From: Planosporangium sp963837285
Lineage (GTDB): Bacteria > Actinomycetota > Actinomycetes > Mycobacteriales > Micromonosporaceae
Direction of reading: 5' to 3'
NCBI GenBank assembly: GCA_963837285.1
Contig: CAWIMS010000005.1
Location: 496,001-560,000, forward strand
Length of the DNA stretch: 64,000 bases
Made by a program: the position numbers and the translations under genes. The notes under the pieces were generated by a model. The model was not told where the DNA came from. It worked only from the letters and a program-made list of their open reading frames with translations, and ran no database searches. Below are positions 32,612 to 41,785 of this stretch, one piece after another. The first letter of the stretch is position 1. Each line of letters starts with the position of its first letter.

Positions 32612-33543
32612 CCGGCGTGGCCGAAGTCGCCGCCTGTCAGGACCGGCCCGGTCGGTTGGTTGTTCGAGGCGTCGTAGATGGCCGCGATGGCGGTGTCGAG
32701 CGTCCGGTTGAACTCTTCGTCGGTCTGCTGGCGCCGCAGATCCTGGGTCAGCGCTCGCGAGAAGCTGGCGATCAGGCCGCGGTTGCGAGCGAGCCGGGCG
32801 TCGGCCTCGTCCTGGGAATAGCCGCCGGACAGGGCGACCACCCGCAGGACCTTCGGATGCCCGATCAGCTCGGTGTAGAAGTCGTCCTCGGTCGGGATCG
32901 ACAGCTTGAGCATCACCTGCCGCTGCGCCGGCATGGCCGCCAGGCGCTCAACGATGCGCTGCCGCAGCAGGTCCTCGGCCGGCCGCTTCTCGTCGCTGTG
33001 GATGTCGACCTCGGGTTCGATGATCGGCATGAGGTCGGCGTCGAGGATCCGCTCGGCGTAGCCGAACTGTTGATCGAGTACGGCGCCGACACCGGCCGGG
33101 TCGGCCCGTGCGATGAACGAGCGCATCTTCGTGCCGAACACGTGGCGGCGGGTGGCCCGCGCGAGCAGGTCATCCAGCTTGGTGAAGGGCTTCATCAGCC
33201 GCACGCCGTCCTTCTCGTCGGCGAGTCCCTCGTCCACCTTGACGAACGGGACGACCTGCTTGTGCTCCCACAGGTACCGCGGGGTGGGTGTGCCGGCCAC
33301 GTCGCGGTCCATGGTCTGCTCGAACAGGATCGCGCCGAGGACGCGGTCGCCGGTGAAGGCCGGCGCGGCGATGATCCGCGACCGGAACTCGTGCATGAGG
33401 TCGAACATGTCGTCCTCGGTCGCGTAGTCCGACTCGGGCACCCCGTACTGGGCCAGCGCCTTCGGGGTGCTGCCGCCACTCTGGTCCAGGGCGGCAAGGA
33501 AACCGCTGCCGTACGCGATCTTTGACCGTTGTTCCTGGTTCAT
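32608..33543 (-). CDS. Class I fructose-bisphosphate aldolase
   Basis: A 311-residue aldolase of the Schiff-base class. ATG 33543 begins MNQEQRSKIAYGSGFLAALDQSGGSTPKAL. Family features in order: ALDQSGGST, FEQTMDRDVAG, PFVKVDEGL, MPIIEPEVDIHS, and MLKLSIPTE, whose Lys is the expected imine-forming residue. The enzyme cleaves fructose 1,6-bisphosphate to DHAP and glyceraldehyde 3-phosphate. It stands alone between the MerR gene and a truncated MmcQ-like gene. Actinobacteria usually rely on a class II aldolase, so this is probably a second, conditionally used enzyme. Confidence 0.92.
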   Translation of the reverse strand: MNQEQRSKIAYGSGFLAALDQSGGSTPKALAQYGVPESDYATEDDMFDLMHEFRSRIIAAPAFTGDRVLGAILFEQTMDRDVAGTPTPRYLWEHKQVVPFVKVDEGLADEKDGVRLMKPFTKLDDLLARATRRHVFGTKMRSFIARADPAGVGAVLDQQFGYAERILDADLMPIIEPEVDIHSDEKRPAEDLLRQRIVERLAAMPAQRQVMLKLSIPTEDDFYTELIGHPKVLRVVALSGGYSQDEADARLARNRGLIASFSRALTQDLRRQQTDEEFNRTLDTAIAAIYDASNNQPTGPVLTGGDFGHAG

Positions 33544-33608
33544 GCCCCAATCCTGGCACCAGTGCCGGCCGGCTGCCCGGCAGACCACGGTGCCGGCTAT
33601 GTTGGGGT

Positions 33609-33827
33609 GTGTCCCGCGACAAAGATCGGCCGGCCCGTGTCCAGGACGTGCACGAGCTGGCTCTGGCCATGCCCCACTTCAACGGCCACCCGTCGGTGCT
33701 GCTGCGCGCCAGCCGGATCGGTGACCTCACCCGTACGGAGCTGGCCGAGCTGATCCAGGACGCGTGGCTGTCCCGCGCCTCGGCGCGCCGGGCGGCGGCG
33801 TGGCTGAAGGAACACCCGCCGACGTAA
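33609..33827 (+). pseudogene. MmcQ/YjbR-family protein with internal deletion
   Basis: GTG 33609 opens a 72-residue frame. Its first part (VQDVHELALAMP) is the N-terminal helix of MmcQ/YjbR proteins and its last part (HFNGHPSVLLRASRIGDLTRTELAELI and AWLSRASARRAAAWL) is the C-terminal part. The middle beta-sheet, about 50-60 residues with the usual FxxF strand pair, is absent and the two ends are fused in frame at AMP-HFN. The usual length is about 120-140. It is either an internal deletion or an assembly error. No ribosome site is clear. Confidence 0.6.
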
Positions 33828-33988
33828 TGCGGATTGCGGATCAAACCACGGACGAGCCGATAGTGTCCGGGCCGGGCACGCCCGAGCATGTCTTCCAGGA
33901 AGGATCGCCGTGACCGATCATCGGCCCGCGCTGGGCCGACGCCGTGACGCTTCGAGCGGCCGCCGCCTTCGAGCGGGTAGTTCCTCCC

Positions 33989-34642
33989 CTACTCGACCAG
34001 GCCGGCGCGGAAGGCGGCTATCGCTAGCTGGACCCGGTTGGTCGCCGACAGCTTTTCGAACAGGTGCGTGACGTGGGTCTTCACGGTGGCTTCGCTCATG
34101 TGCAGGTGCCGGGCGATCTCGGCGTTGGCGTGGCCGCCACCGATCTCGACGAGCACCTCCCGTTCCCGATCGGTCAGCCCGTCGAGCCGGTCCTGTGCCT
34201 CGCGGCGACGCTGGGTGCGGTCTTCGGCGGTGAACCGGTTGATGACCCGGCGGGTCACGCTCGGCGACAGCATGCCGTCGCCGGACGCGGCAACCCGGAT
34301 GGCCTGCAGCAGATCCACCGGCGGCGTGTCCTTCAGGAGAAATCCGGTCGCGCCCGCGTCGAGCGCCTGGAACAGGTCGTCGTCAGCGTCGAACGTGGTG
34401 AGCACGACCACCGACGGCGGGTGTGCGCGGGCGCGGATCGCGGCGGTCGCGGCCAACCCGTCGAGACGGGGCATGCGGAGGTCCATCAGCACGACGTCGG
34501 GCCGCAACCGGTCGACCGCGTCGATCGCGGTGCGGCCGTCTCCGGCGTCACCGACGACGGTGATGTCGTCGGCGGTCTCCAGGATCATGCGTAACCCGGC
34601 CCGGACCAGTGCCTCGTCGTCGACGAGCAGAACCGAGATCAT
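33989..34642 (-). CDS. NarL/LuxR-family two-component response regulator
   Basis: A 217-residue regulator. Receiver domain 1-120: acidic pair DD in VLLVDDEALVR, phospho-acceptor Asp in PDVVLMDLRMPRLDG, Thr in VVVLTTFDADD and Lys in GFLLKDTPP. A LuxR-type helix-turn-helix lies at 150-210 (LTDREREVLVEIGGGHANAEIA, MSEATVKTHVTHLFEKL). ATG 34642 overlaps the end of the histidine kinase gene. Its cognate kinase is frameshifted in this sequence, so signalling by this pair is doubtful unless those shifts are sequencing errors. Confidence 0.92.
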   Translation of the reverse strand: MISVLLVDDEALVRAGLRMILETADDITVVGDAGDGRTAIDAVDRLRPDVVLMDLRMPRLDGLAATAAIRARAHPPSVVVLTTFDADDDLFQALDAGATGFLLKDTPPVDLLQAIRVAASGDGMLSPSVTRRVINRFTAEDRTQRRREAQDRLDGLTDREREVLVEIGGGHANAEIARHLHMSEATVKTHVTHLFEKLSATNRVQLAIAAFRAGLVE

Positions 34643-35808
34643 GAGGTACCGACCTCGGCCGGCGAGTCGTCGACGCGCTGGTCGAGCCAGGGCACGACGG
34701 CGTGCAGTTCCCAACCGTCGGTGCCGTGTGGACCGCTGCGCAGGGATCCGCCCACCAGCCGGATCCGCTCCGCCGAGCCCGATCAGCCCCGAACCGGATC
34801 CCGGCAGTTCCGCCGGCCTGCCGGTACCCGCGTCGTTGCGCACGGTCACGGTCACCCGCGTCCGATCGTCGCGGCCGATCGACACCGTCGTCGGCGCGCC
34901 AGGGGCGTGCTTGTGCGCATTGGTCAGGCCCTCCTGGACGATGCGGTAGACCACGCGGGCGGTGGCCGGCGGCAACGGGCCGACCGTATCGTGCAGCTCG
35001 ACCGGTTGACCGGCGTGCGCCGACGCCTCCACCAGCGCGGCGAGATCAGCGTACGGCTCCCCGACCGGAGCCCGGCCGTCCGGCTCGGCCCGCAGTACCC
35101 CCAGCACCTCGCGCAGCTCCTGCAGCGCCTCCCGGGCGGTCACCCGGATCAGCGCGGTGCCCTCCCGGAGCCGGTCGTTGCCGCCGGTGTGCAGCTCCAG
35201 CGCACCCGCGTACAGCGCGATGAGCGACACCTTGTGCGCCAGCACGTCATGCATCTCGCGGGCGATCCGGGTGCGTTCCGCGGCGCGCGCCTGATCCTCG
35301 CGTAGCCGCCGCTCGGCCTCGGCGCGCTCGGTCTGCCTGCCGCAGCGCGACGAGCAGGTCGTTGCGGGTGGCGACGTAGCAGTCCGGCCGCGATCACCAG
35401 GCACACGATCAGCGTTCCGCCCGCCACGTCGCTGAAGGTCAGCCGGTGGGTCGTCACCCACGAGTACGCCAGGAAGCCGGCCCAGGCGACGACGCCGGGC
35501 AGCCACACCTGGCGCCGCGGGGCGTGCGTCGCACCGGCGTACAGCCCGACCAGCCAGGGGCCCGGATTGCCGGACAGCGGGAACGCGACCGCGCCGGCCA
35601 CGGCCGCGAGACGCGGCCAGCCACGGCGGGGCCACTGCGCGGCGCTGCCCAGCACACCGGCCACCGCGATGGCCCGCCGGGGCAGCGGCGACCAGGGCGT
35701 CTTCACCGCGAGAACGGTGAGAAACAGGCACGCCAGCAGGACGGCCGCGTCGGCAAGGCGCCGAGCGGCGACCGGGCCGCGCCACCAGGCCCGACGTGTC
35801 TCCTCCAT
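34639..35808 (-). pseudogene. Sensor histidine kinase of the NarL-type pair, frameshifted
   Basis: Starting MEETRRAWWRG at 35808, the first part has four or five hydrophobic helices (to about 35385). It is followed by HisKA_3 (RTRIAREMHDVLAHKVSL with the phospho-His) and an HATPase domain (RIVQEGLTNAHKHA with the N-box). The parts are in different frames. Shifts are seen near 35378-35384 (one extra base before TACGTC), near 35333-35340 (GCAG duplicated) and near 34770-34776 (one extra G in GGCGGAG). Repairing them gives LYVATRNDLLVALRQ, RQTERAEAERRLRE and ERIRLVGGSLRS, and the last frame ends in an ATGA overlap with the response regulator gene. Either decayed or affected by indel errors. Confidence 0.8.
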
Positions 35809-35984
35809 GCCACCAGCCTAGGGATCCCGGCGGGCCGGCCTGATCCGACTTTCGTCGCGGGTTCCCGCCGGTCACCTCCCACTTATGCGGGAGGTCGGCG
35901 GCCGACCGCGCGGCGATGTGGACGCCACCCCGGCCGGCGCAGGCTGGGCACCGTCAACTGACCGGCAGGGGCAAGGAGAGACCC

Positions 35985-37908
35985 ATGCGAACCCAGATGT
36001 ACCGGGTACTGATGACGCTCGTCGCCGCCGCGACCGTACCCGTGGCCGCCCTGTCCCAGCCGGCTTGGGCCGAGCCGGTTGGGACAGGGCCGGCGGCGGG
36101 CTGCGGGACGGCCACGTCGGCCGACCTGGCGCGTTTCTTCGACGACGAGATACCCCGCCTGCTGGACAAGGGCCGGGTTCCCGGCGCCGTGGTGTCGGTC
36201 GTGTCCGGCGGCACCACCGCGTTCGCCGGGCGGATACGGCATGGCCGACGTCGAGCACCACGTCCCGGCCAGCGCGTCCACCTCGCTGGTCCGGGTCGCG
36301 TCGATCAGCAAGCTGTTCACCTGGACGGCCGTGATGCAACAGGTGGAAGCGGGCCGGCTCGACCTGAACGCCGACGTCAACCGGTACCTGAAGGAATTCA
36401 AGATCCCCGACGCCTTCCCGCAGCCGATGACCCTGCAGAACCTGATGGACCACACCGCAGGCTTCGAGGACTTCGTCATCGGTACCGCCGCCCGCGGCGC
36501 CGCCGACGTGCCGCCGCTCGGCGACTACCTGGCCCGCCACATGCCGGCCCGGATCAGGCCGCCCGGCGAGGTCACGGCCTACTCCAACTACGGCGCGGCG
36601 CTCGCCGGGTACATCGTCGCCCAGGTCAGCGGCGAGCCCTACGACGCCTACGTCCAGCGCCACATCCTCGACCCGCTCGGGATGGCGCACAGCACCGCCG
36701 CGCAGCCGGTACCCGCCGCGCTCGCCGGCGACCTGGCCCGCAGCTACGACTCCGACGCCAACCCGCCCCGGCCGATGCCGTTCATGTTCGATCCGATGGC
36801 CCCGGACGGATCGGTCGACACCACCGCCACCGACATCGCCAACTTCATGAACGCCCAACTGCACGGCGGCCGGTTCGGTACCAACGAGATCCTCACCCCG
36901 GCGACCACGGCGCTGATGCACCAACGGTCCTTCGCCGCCGACCCGCGCCTGGACGGGTACGCCCACGGCTTCATGGACCGCACCATGAACGGGCACCGGG
37001 TACTGATGCACGACGGCGGCTGGGAGGGCTTCCGCAGCGTCCTGATGCTGGTACCCGGCTGCGACCTCGGGCTGTTCCTGTCGATGAACGGCACCGGCGC
37101 GGCGGAGGTGGCGGGCGAGTTCACGGACGCGTTCTTCGACCGGTTCGCGCCCGCACCGGCCCAACCCGACACCGCCGCGGCCACCCCGGCCGGCCGGACG
37201 ACGGTCACGACACCGCGCGCCGGCTTCTACGAACCGACCCGGCACAACGAGTCGACGGTCGAGAAGGTCACCAACCTGCTCGGCCCGCTCCGGCTCACGG
37301 TCGACGCCGACGGCACCGTGCACTTCGCCGCAAAGACCTGGACGCCACAGCCGGCCGGACTGTACCGGGTCGCCGGCACCACCGACCGGATGGTGTTCCT
37401 CGCCGGCACCGGCGGCCGCCGCTATGTCGCCGTCAACGGCGCGACGTACCTGTTGATGAGCCAGCCGGAAACGTTGCCGTTCAACCTGGTCGTGCTCCTC
37501 GTCGTCGGGCTCGCAGCGGTCAGCGCGCTGGCGCTGCCGGTGGTCTGGCTGCTGCGCCGGATCCTCCACCGGCGGCGGACCACCACCGCCCCCTGGCGGG
37601 TGGCGCGGATCCTCGCGGCCGGTGCCCTCGCCCTGGGTGTCGCGTTCCTGGCGGCGCTGACGGCCGTGCTGGTCGGGAACACCGACGAGTTCCAGTACCA
37701 CGTTCCGCTGAGCTTCCGCCTGCTGCTGGCGGTGCCCGTCATCGCCCTCGGGGCGGGCCTGGCCGCGGCCGCGTTGACCGTCAACGGATGGCGCGACTCG
37801 TCAGCGGGCATCGTCGCCCGGATCCACCAGGTCGCCATGCTCGGTGGTGTGGTCGCGCTGGCCTGGTTCCTGTGGCAGTGGAACCTGATCGGCTGGCAGT
37901 ACGCCTGA
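35985..37908 (+). pseudogene. Beta-lactamase-family serine hydrolase with C-terminal membrane segments, single frameshift
   Basis: ATG 35985 has AAGGAGAG upstream and opens a signal peptide (MTLVAAATVPVAALSQPAWA), followed by the mature start DLARFFDDEIPRLLDKGRVPGAVV. An extra G in the run at 36228-36230 shifts the frame; removing it joins TTAFAGGYGMADVEH and the frame then stays open to 37908. The penicillin-binding-like domain has SxxK as SISK, YSNYG for the Tyr-Asn motif and HDGG for the KTG-like box. About four hydrophobic helices end the protein, giving about 640 residues in total. Relatives are D-aminopeptidase/esterase-like enzymes of unknown substrate. Confidence 0.8.
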
Positions 37909-37984
37909 TATCGCCTGTCCCGTGCAGCCCTCGGCGCCCGTGCTGGCGCCGGGGGCAAGCGCATGCGACGTCAACGGTCAAGGC

Positions 37985-37990
37985 CTAATA
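37985..37990 (+). promoter_or_regulatory. -10 box of the LacI gene (TAATAT)
   Basis: TAATAT lies 8 nt before ATG 37998 and there is no ribosome site, so transcription probably starts at or next to the ATG (leaderless mRNA). Confidence 0.5.
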
Positions 37991-37997
37991 TCGTCTG

Positions 37998-39023
37998 ATG
38001 GAGCGGCGTCCAACGATCTATGACGTCGCGCGCGAGGCGGGCGTGGCGGCCTCCACCGTGTCCCGGGCGTACTCGCGGCCGGGGCGGGTCAACACCGAGA
38101 CGGCGCAGAAGGTCTTCAAGGCCGCACAGCGCCTCGGCTACCGGTCCGGCCGCCTCGACGGTCAACGCCCCGGGCACCGGGCCGTCCGCGAGGCGATCGA
38201 CCTCGTCATCGCCGACGTCACCAACCCGTTCTACGGCGACATCATCAAGGGCGCGCACGAGGCCGCGCAGGAGGCGGGGTACCAGCTGATCCTGTCGCAC
38301 ACCAACGAGTCGCCGGACGTCGAGCGGCACGCCATCGAGCGCGAGCTGGAACAGGTCGACGGCATCGTGATCGCCAGTTCCCGGATGACCGACTCGGCGC
38401 TGCGGATGATGGCGAAGCAGACGCCGATGGTGTTGCTGAACCGGATCATTCCCGAGGTGAGCTGCGTGGTGAACGACAGCCCCCGCGGGATCCGGCGGGC
38501 CGCGGAGCATCTCGGCAGCCTCGGCCACGACCGGATCCACTACGTTGCCGGGCCGGAGAACAGCTGGGCGGACGGCGTACGGTGGCGGGCATTGCGGGAG
38601 GCGGCGGCAGAGCTGGACCTGGACGTGCGGCGGATCGGGCCGAACGAGCCCACCGTGCTCGCCGGTCTCAGCGCGGCGCGGCACGTGGCCCGGGTCGACG
38701 CCACCGCGGTGCTCGCCTACAACGACGCACTCGCCATCGGTGTGATGAAGGGCCTGCGCCGGCTGGACATCGCCGTTCCCGACGAGGTCAGTGTCGTCGG
38801 GTTCGACAACATCGTGCTCGACCAGCTGGTCGAGCCGGCGTTGACCACCATCGCGTCACCGCTGTACCGGATGGGCCTCGCCGGTGTGCAGAAGTGCATC
38901 GCGGTGGCGCAGGGCGCCCGGACCAACGACACGGCGCTGGTGCTCCCGGTCCGTCTCGTCGTCCGCCAGTCGACCGCGCCGCGCAAGCGGACGACGACCT
39001 GGACGGTCCGGGGTTCGGGGTAG
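37998..39023 (+). CDS. LacI-family transcriptional regulator of the adjacent sugar operon
   Basis: A 341-residue repressor. The helix-turn-helix and hinge are at 1-60 (TIYDVAREAGVAASTVSRAYSRPGRV, TAQKVFKAAQRLGY). The periplasmic-binding-like domain follows, with DLVIADVTNPFYGDIIKGA and VVGFDNIVLDQLVEPALTTI. It converges on the ABC transporter/isomerase operon, whose last gene ends 7 nt away, and is therefore the natural regulator. Candidate operators of the CAAC-N2-GTTG kind are at 45133-45188 in front of the binding-protein gene. The inducer is presumably the imported sugar or its phosphate. Confidence 0.9.
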   Translation: MERRPTIYDVAREAGVAASTVSRAYSRPGRVNTETAQKVFKAAQRLGYRSGRLDGQRPGHRAVREAIDLVIADVTNPFYGDIIKGAHEAAQEAGYQLILSHTNESPDVERHAIERELEQVDGIVIASSRMTDSALRMMAKQTPMVLLNRIIPEVSCVVNDSPRGIRRAAEHLGSLGHDRIHYVAGPENSWADGVRWRALREAAAELDLDVRRIGPNEPTVLAGLSAARHVARVDATAVLAYNDALAIGVMKGLRRLDIAVPDEVSVVGFDNIVLDQLVEPALTTIASPLYRMGLAGVQKCIAVAQGARTNDTALVLPVRLVVRQSTAPRKRTTTWTVRGSG

Positions 39024-39029
39024 TCCGCG

Positions 39030-39896
39030 TCACTCGATCGCCGGGAGGATGCGCCTGGCCCACGCGAACGAGATGCGATGGGATTCCAACGTCGACTCCA
39101 CGCTCGGCTCGTCGACCTCGATCATGAAGTCGCCGTCGTAGCCGGCCGGGATGGCGGCCATCACGGCCGCGAAGTCCACCACTCCCCGCCCGGGCTCGGC
39201 CCACAACCGCTTCGTGTCCGCCACCTCGCGGTAGCCCATGCCGGCCCGGCTCTGCGGAGCGAGGTAGTCGGGGAAGCAGTCCTTGATGTGGATGCCGCCC
39301 AGGCGGTCGGCGTAGCGGCGGATGAACGGCGCCGGGTCGACGCCGGCCCACGCCAGGTGGCCGGTGTCCGGCCCGAACCCGATCACGTCCGGTCCCAGGT
39401 CGTCGAGGAGACGGACGATCTCGGCCCCGGTCTCGAAGACGCCGCCGACGTGCGAGTGGTGCAGCGGGCGCAGCCCCTCAGCCTGTAACACCCGGCACAC
39501 GGCGCCACAGTTGTCGATGGCGCGCGCCAGGCGGCCCGCATCGAGGCCGGCCCCGACCGCCGGCCGCGCCACCCGGGCCGGCAGGGCCATCGAGGAGACC
39601 ATCGTCCGGTCCAGGCCGAGGGCCACCTGGGTGGCCGCGAACCGCTTGGCCCGTTCCACCTCCCCGGCCATGTCGACGGTCTCGTCGAACGGCGAGTTGA
39701 ACAGGCTCAGCGACGGCGCGAGGCCGTAGCCGGCGATCCATTCGGCGTACGCGGAGGCGGTCATGTCCTCGGGCACGTCCGCCTTGACCGCGGTGAACCC
39801 GATCTCCTGGAAGTCGCGGAACGCCTCCTCGAACACCTCCCGGGTCTTGCCGGCCCGGCTCCAGTACGGGATGGGGTTGGCGGCGATGCGGTTCAT
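39030..39896 (-). CDS. Sugar phosphate isomerase/epimerase (TIM barrel), first copy
   Basis: A 288-residue xylose-isomerase-like TIM barrel. Starts MNRIAANPIPYWS at ATG 39896. Metal ligands at barrel strand ends can be followed: Glu near TGAEIVRLL, GFGPDTGHLAW, IHIKDCFPDY and FMIEVDEP. Related enzymes are IolE (inosose dehydratase) and 2-keto-myo-inositol isomerases. The start overlaps the dehydrogenase gene's stop, so this is the last gene of the operon. Which sugar or inositol is handled cannot be read from sequence. Confidence 0.88.
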   Translation of the reverse strand: MNRIAANPIPYWSRAGKTREVFEEAFRDFQEIGFTAVKADVPEDMTASAYAEWIAGYGLAPSLSLFNSPFDETVDMAGEVERAKRFAATQVALGLDRTMVSSMALPARVARPAVGAGLDAGRLARAIDNCGAVCRVLQAEGLRPLHHSHVGGVFETGAEIVRLLDDLGPDVIGFGPDTGHLAWAGVDPAPFIRRYADRLGGIHIKDCFPDYLAPQSRAGMGYREVADTKRLWAEPGRGVVDFAAVMAAIPAGYDGDFMIEVDEPSVESTLESHRISFAWARRILPAIE

Positions 39897-40930
39897 CGCA
39901 GGCTCACCGGCCGTCCGGTACGCGCGGACTCGTACGCGCCGGTGATGACCGCGATCGACTGCCGGTTGGTCTCCAGGTCCACCCGCAGCGGCTCGGTCCC
40001 GTCCAGGGCGGCGAGGAAGTTCAGGTACTGCAGCCGGTGCGAGTCGGACAGCTGGCCCGGGTCGCTGCCCGCGGTCGGCACCGCACGCGCGGACGTCGCA
40101 CCGTACGCCTGTTCTTCGGGGCTGCTGGTCTGGAAGAACACCAGTTGGTCGTTGTCGATCACCGCGGAGCCACGGTCGCCGTGTACCTGCAGCCGCGCGC
40201 TCAGCCCGGGGTTGGCGGCGGTGGTCGCGTGCAGGACGCCCAGCGCGCCGCTGTCGAAGCGGACGACGCCCACCGCGACGTCCTCGACGTCGATGCGTTC
40301 GTGCGCCAGCGTGCCGGCGTACGCGAAGACCTCGACCGGCCGGCCCATCGCCGCGATCAGCAGGTCGACGGTGTGCACGCCCTGGTTCATGAGCGCGCCG
40401 CCGCCGTCGAGGTCCCAGGTGCCGCGCCAGTCGCCGGAGTCGTAGTAGCTCTGTCCCCGCCACCAGTCGATCGAGGCGATGCCCGAGGTCAGCCGGCCCA
40501 GTTCACCGCGTTCGATGGCCGCGAGGGTCGTCTCGGTGGCGGGGTCGAAGCGGTGCTGCGAGATGACGGTCACCAGCGTGCCGGCCTTGTCCCGCGCTTC
40601 GATGATCTCGTCGGTGCGGGCCACCGTGATCTCCGCCGGTTTCTCCACGATGACGTGCCTGCCGCCTTCGAGCGCCTCGATCGCCACCTCGCCGTGCCGG
40701 CCGGTGGGCGTGCACACCGCGACGACGTCGACGTCCACGGCGGCAAGGGCCTCGGTCAGGGACCCGAACGGCCGGCCGCCGCGCTCGGCGGCCAGGCGCT
40801 CGGCGCGGTCGAGCTGGATGTCGGCCACCGCCGCCAACTGGAGACGGTCCGCGAGCTGGTTGACGACCAGCCCGTGATGCCTGCCGATGACACCCGCGCC
40901 GACCACGGCGATCTTGCGGACGGTGTTCAC
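39893..40930 (-). CDS. Gfo/Idh/MocA-family NAD(P)-dependent sugar dehydrogenase
   Basis: A 345-residue oxidoreductase. The N-terminal Rossmann fold starts KIAVVGAGVIGRHHGL, the family EKP motif appears as HVIVEKPAEI (about residue 95) and the C-terminal domain has GGGALMNQGVHTVDLL with the catalytic His region. It overlaps both neighbours by 4 nt (ATGA). In similar operons such enzymes oxidise inositols, glucosides or other sugar substrates whose products are then processed by the isomerase/epimerase neighbours. Assignment to family is firm, substrate unknown. Confidence 0.9.
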   Translation of the reverse strand: MNTVRKIAVVGAGVIGRHHGLVVNQLADRLQLAAVADIQLDRAERLAAERGGRPFGSLTEALAAVDVDVVAVCTPTGRHGEVAIEALEGGRHVIVEKPAEITVARTDEIIEARDKAGTLVTVISQHRFDPATETTLAAIERGELGRLTSGIASIDWWRGQSYYDSGDWRGTWDLDGGGALMNQGVHTVDLLIAAMGRPVEVFAYAGTLAHERIDVEDVAVGVVRFDSGALGVLHATTAANPGLSARLQVHGDRGSAVIDNDQLVFFQTSSPEEQAYGATSARAVPTAGSDPGQLSDSHRLQYLNFLAALDGTEPLRVDLETNRQSIAVITGAYESARTGRPVSLR

Positions 40931-41754
40931 GTGTACTCGATCCCTTCGGTCTTCAGCAGGTCGGTGAAGTCCTGCCAGGCGTGGCGGAACAGCTCCGGTC
41001 CGGAGAATCCGCCGGTCGCGGTGCCGGCGCTCAGATGCGGTTCGAGGGAGAAGAACCCGTCGAATCCGTCATGGCGCAGCGCGCGGAGCGTACGGGCGAC
41101 CTCGCCGTCGCCCTTGCCGGCGGTGACGACCGAGCCGTCGGCCGCCAGCGCGTCCTTGATCTGCACGTACTCCAGGTGCGGGCGCAGGACGGCGTATCCG
41201 TCGGTGTACGGCCTGACACCGACCTGGACGAAGTTGGCCGGATCCCAGGCCAGCCGCAGATGCGGCGAGCCGACGGACCGGACGATGTCCAGGCACCGGC
41301 CCGGCACGTCGCCGTAGATGGCCTTCTCGTTCTCGTGCAGCAGGATGAGGTCCGCGTTCTCGGCGATCCGGGCCAGCGCCCGCATCCGGGCGATCACCTC
41401 GCCCCGGTGGTCCGCCGGATCGGCGCCGGGACGCAGGAAGAACGAGAAGATCCGGATGTACGGCGCGTCGAAGAAGTGCGCGACGTCCGCGGCGTGGCGC
41501 ATCCGGTCGAGGTGCGGCGGGAACGGCTCGTCGACGAAGATCTTGCCGATCGGCGAGCCGATGCTGGACACCCCGAGGCCGTGGCTGGCGAGGGTCTCCT
41601 TCATCGCGGCCAGCTGTTCGGGCTTGAGGTCGAGGATGTTGACGTCCCAGGCGCTGCGCAGCTCCGTGTACTTCAGGCCGAGGCCGGCCGCCACCGCGCA
41701 CTGCTCGGTGAAGTCGGGTGATATCTCGTCGACGAAACCGGAGAGGGTCCACAT
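40927..41754 (-). CDS. Sugar phosphate isomerase/epimerase (TIM barrel), second copy
   Basis: A 275-residue TIM-barrel isomerase. Starts MWTLSGFVDEISPDF at ATG 41754 with AAAGGAAA upstream. Key segments: LGLKYTELRSAWDVN, LILLHENEKAIYGD with the metal Glu, LRLAWDPANFVQVG and YVQIKDALA. It differs in sequence from the other barrel in this operon, so the two probably catalyse separate steps. Overlaps the dehydrogenase gene by ATGA and is preceded by the permease genes. Confidence 0.88.
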   Translation of the reverse strand: MWTLSGFVDEISPDFTEQCAVAAGLGLKYTELRSAWDVNILDLKPEQLAAMKETLASHGLGVSSIGSPIGKIFVDEPFPPHLDRMRHAADVAHFFDAPYIRIFSFFLRPGADPADHRGEVIARMRALARIAENADLILLHENEKAIYGDVPGRCLDIVRSVGSPHLRLAWDPANFVQVGVRPYTDGYAVLRPHLEYVQIKDALAADGSVVTAGKGDGEVARTLRALRHDGFDGFFSLEPHLSAGTATGGFSGPELFRHAWQDFTDLLKTEGIEYT

Positions 41755-41785
41755 CGGAGTGTTTCCTTTCTTCCGTCAGCTGACG

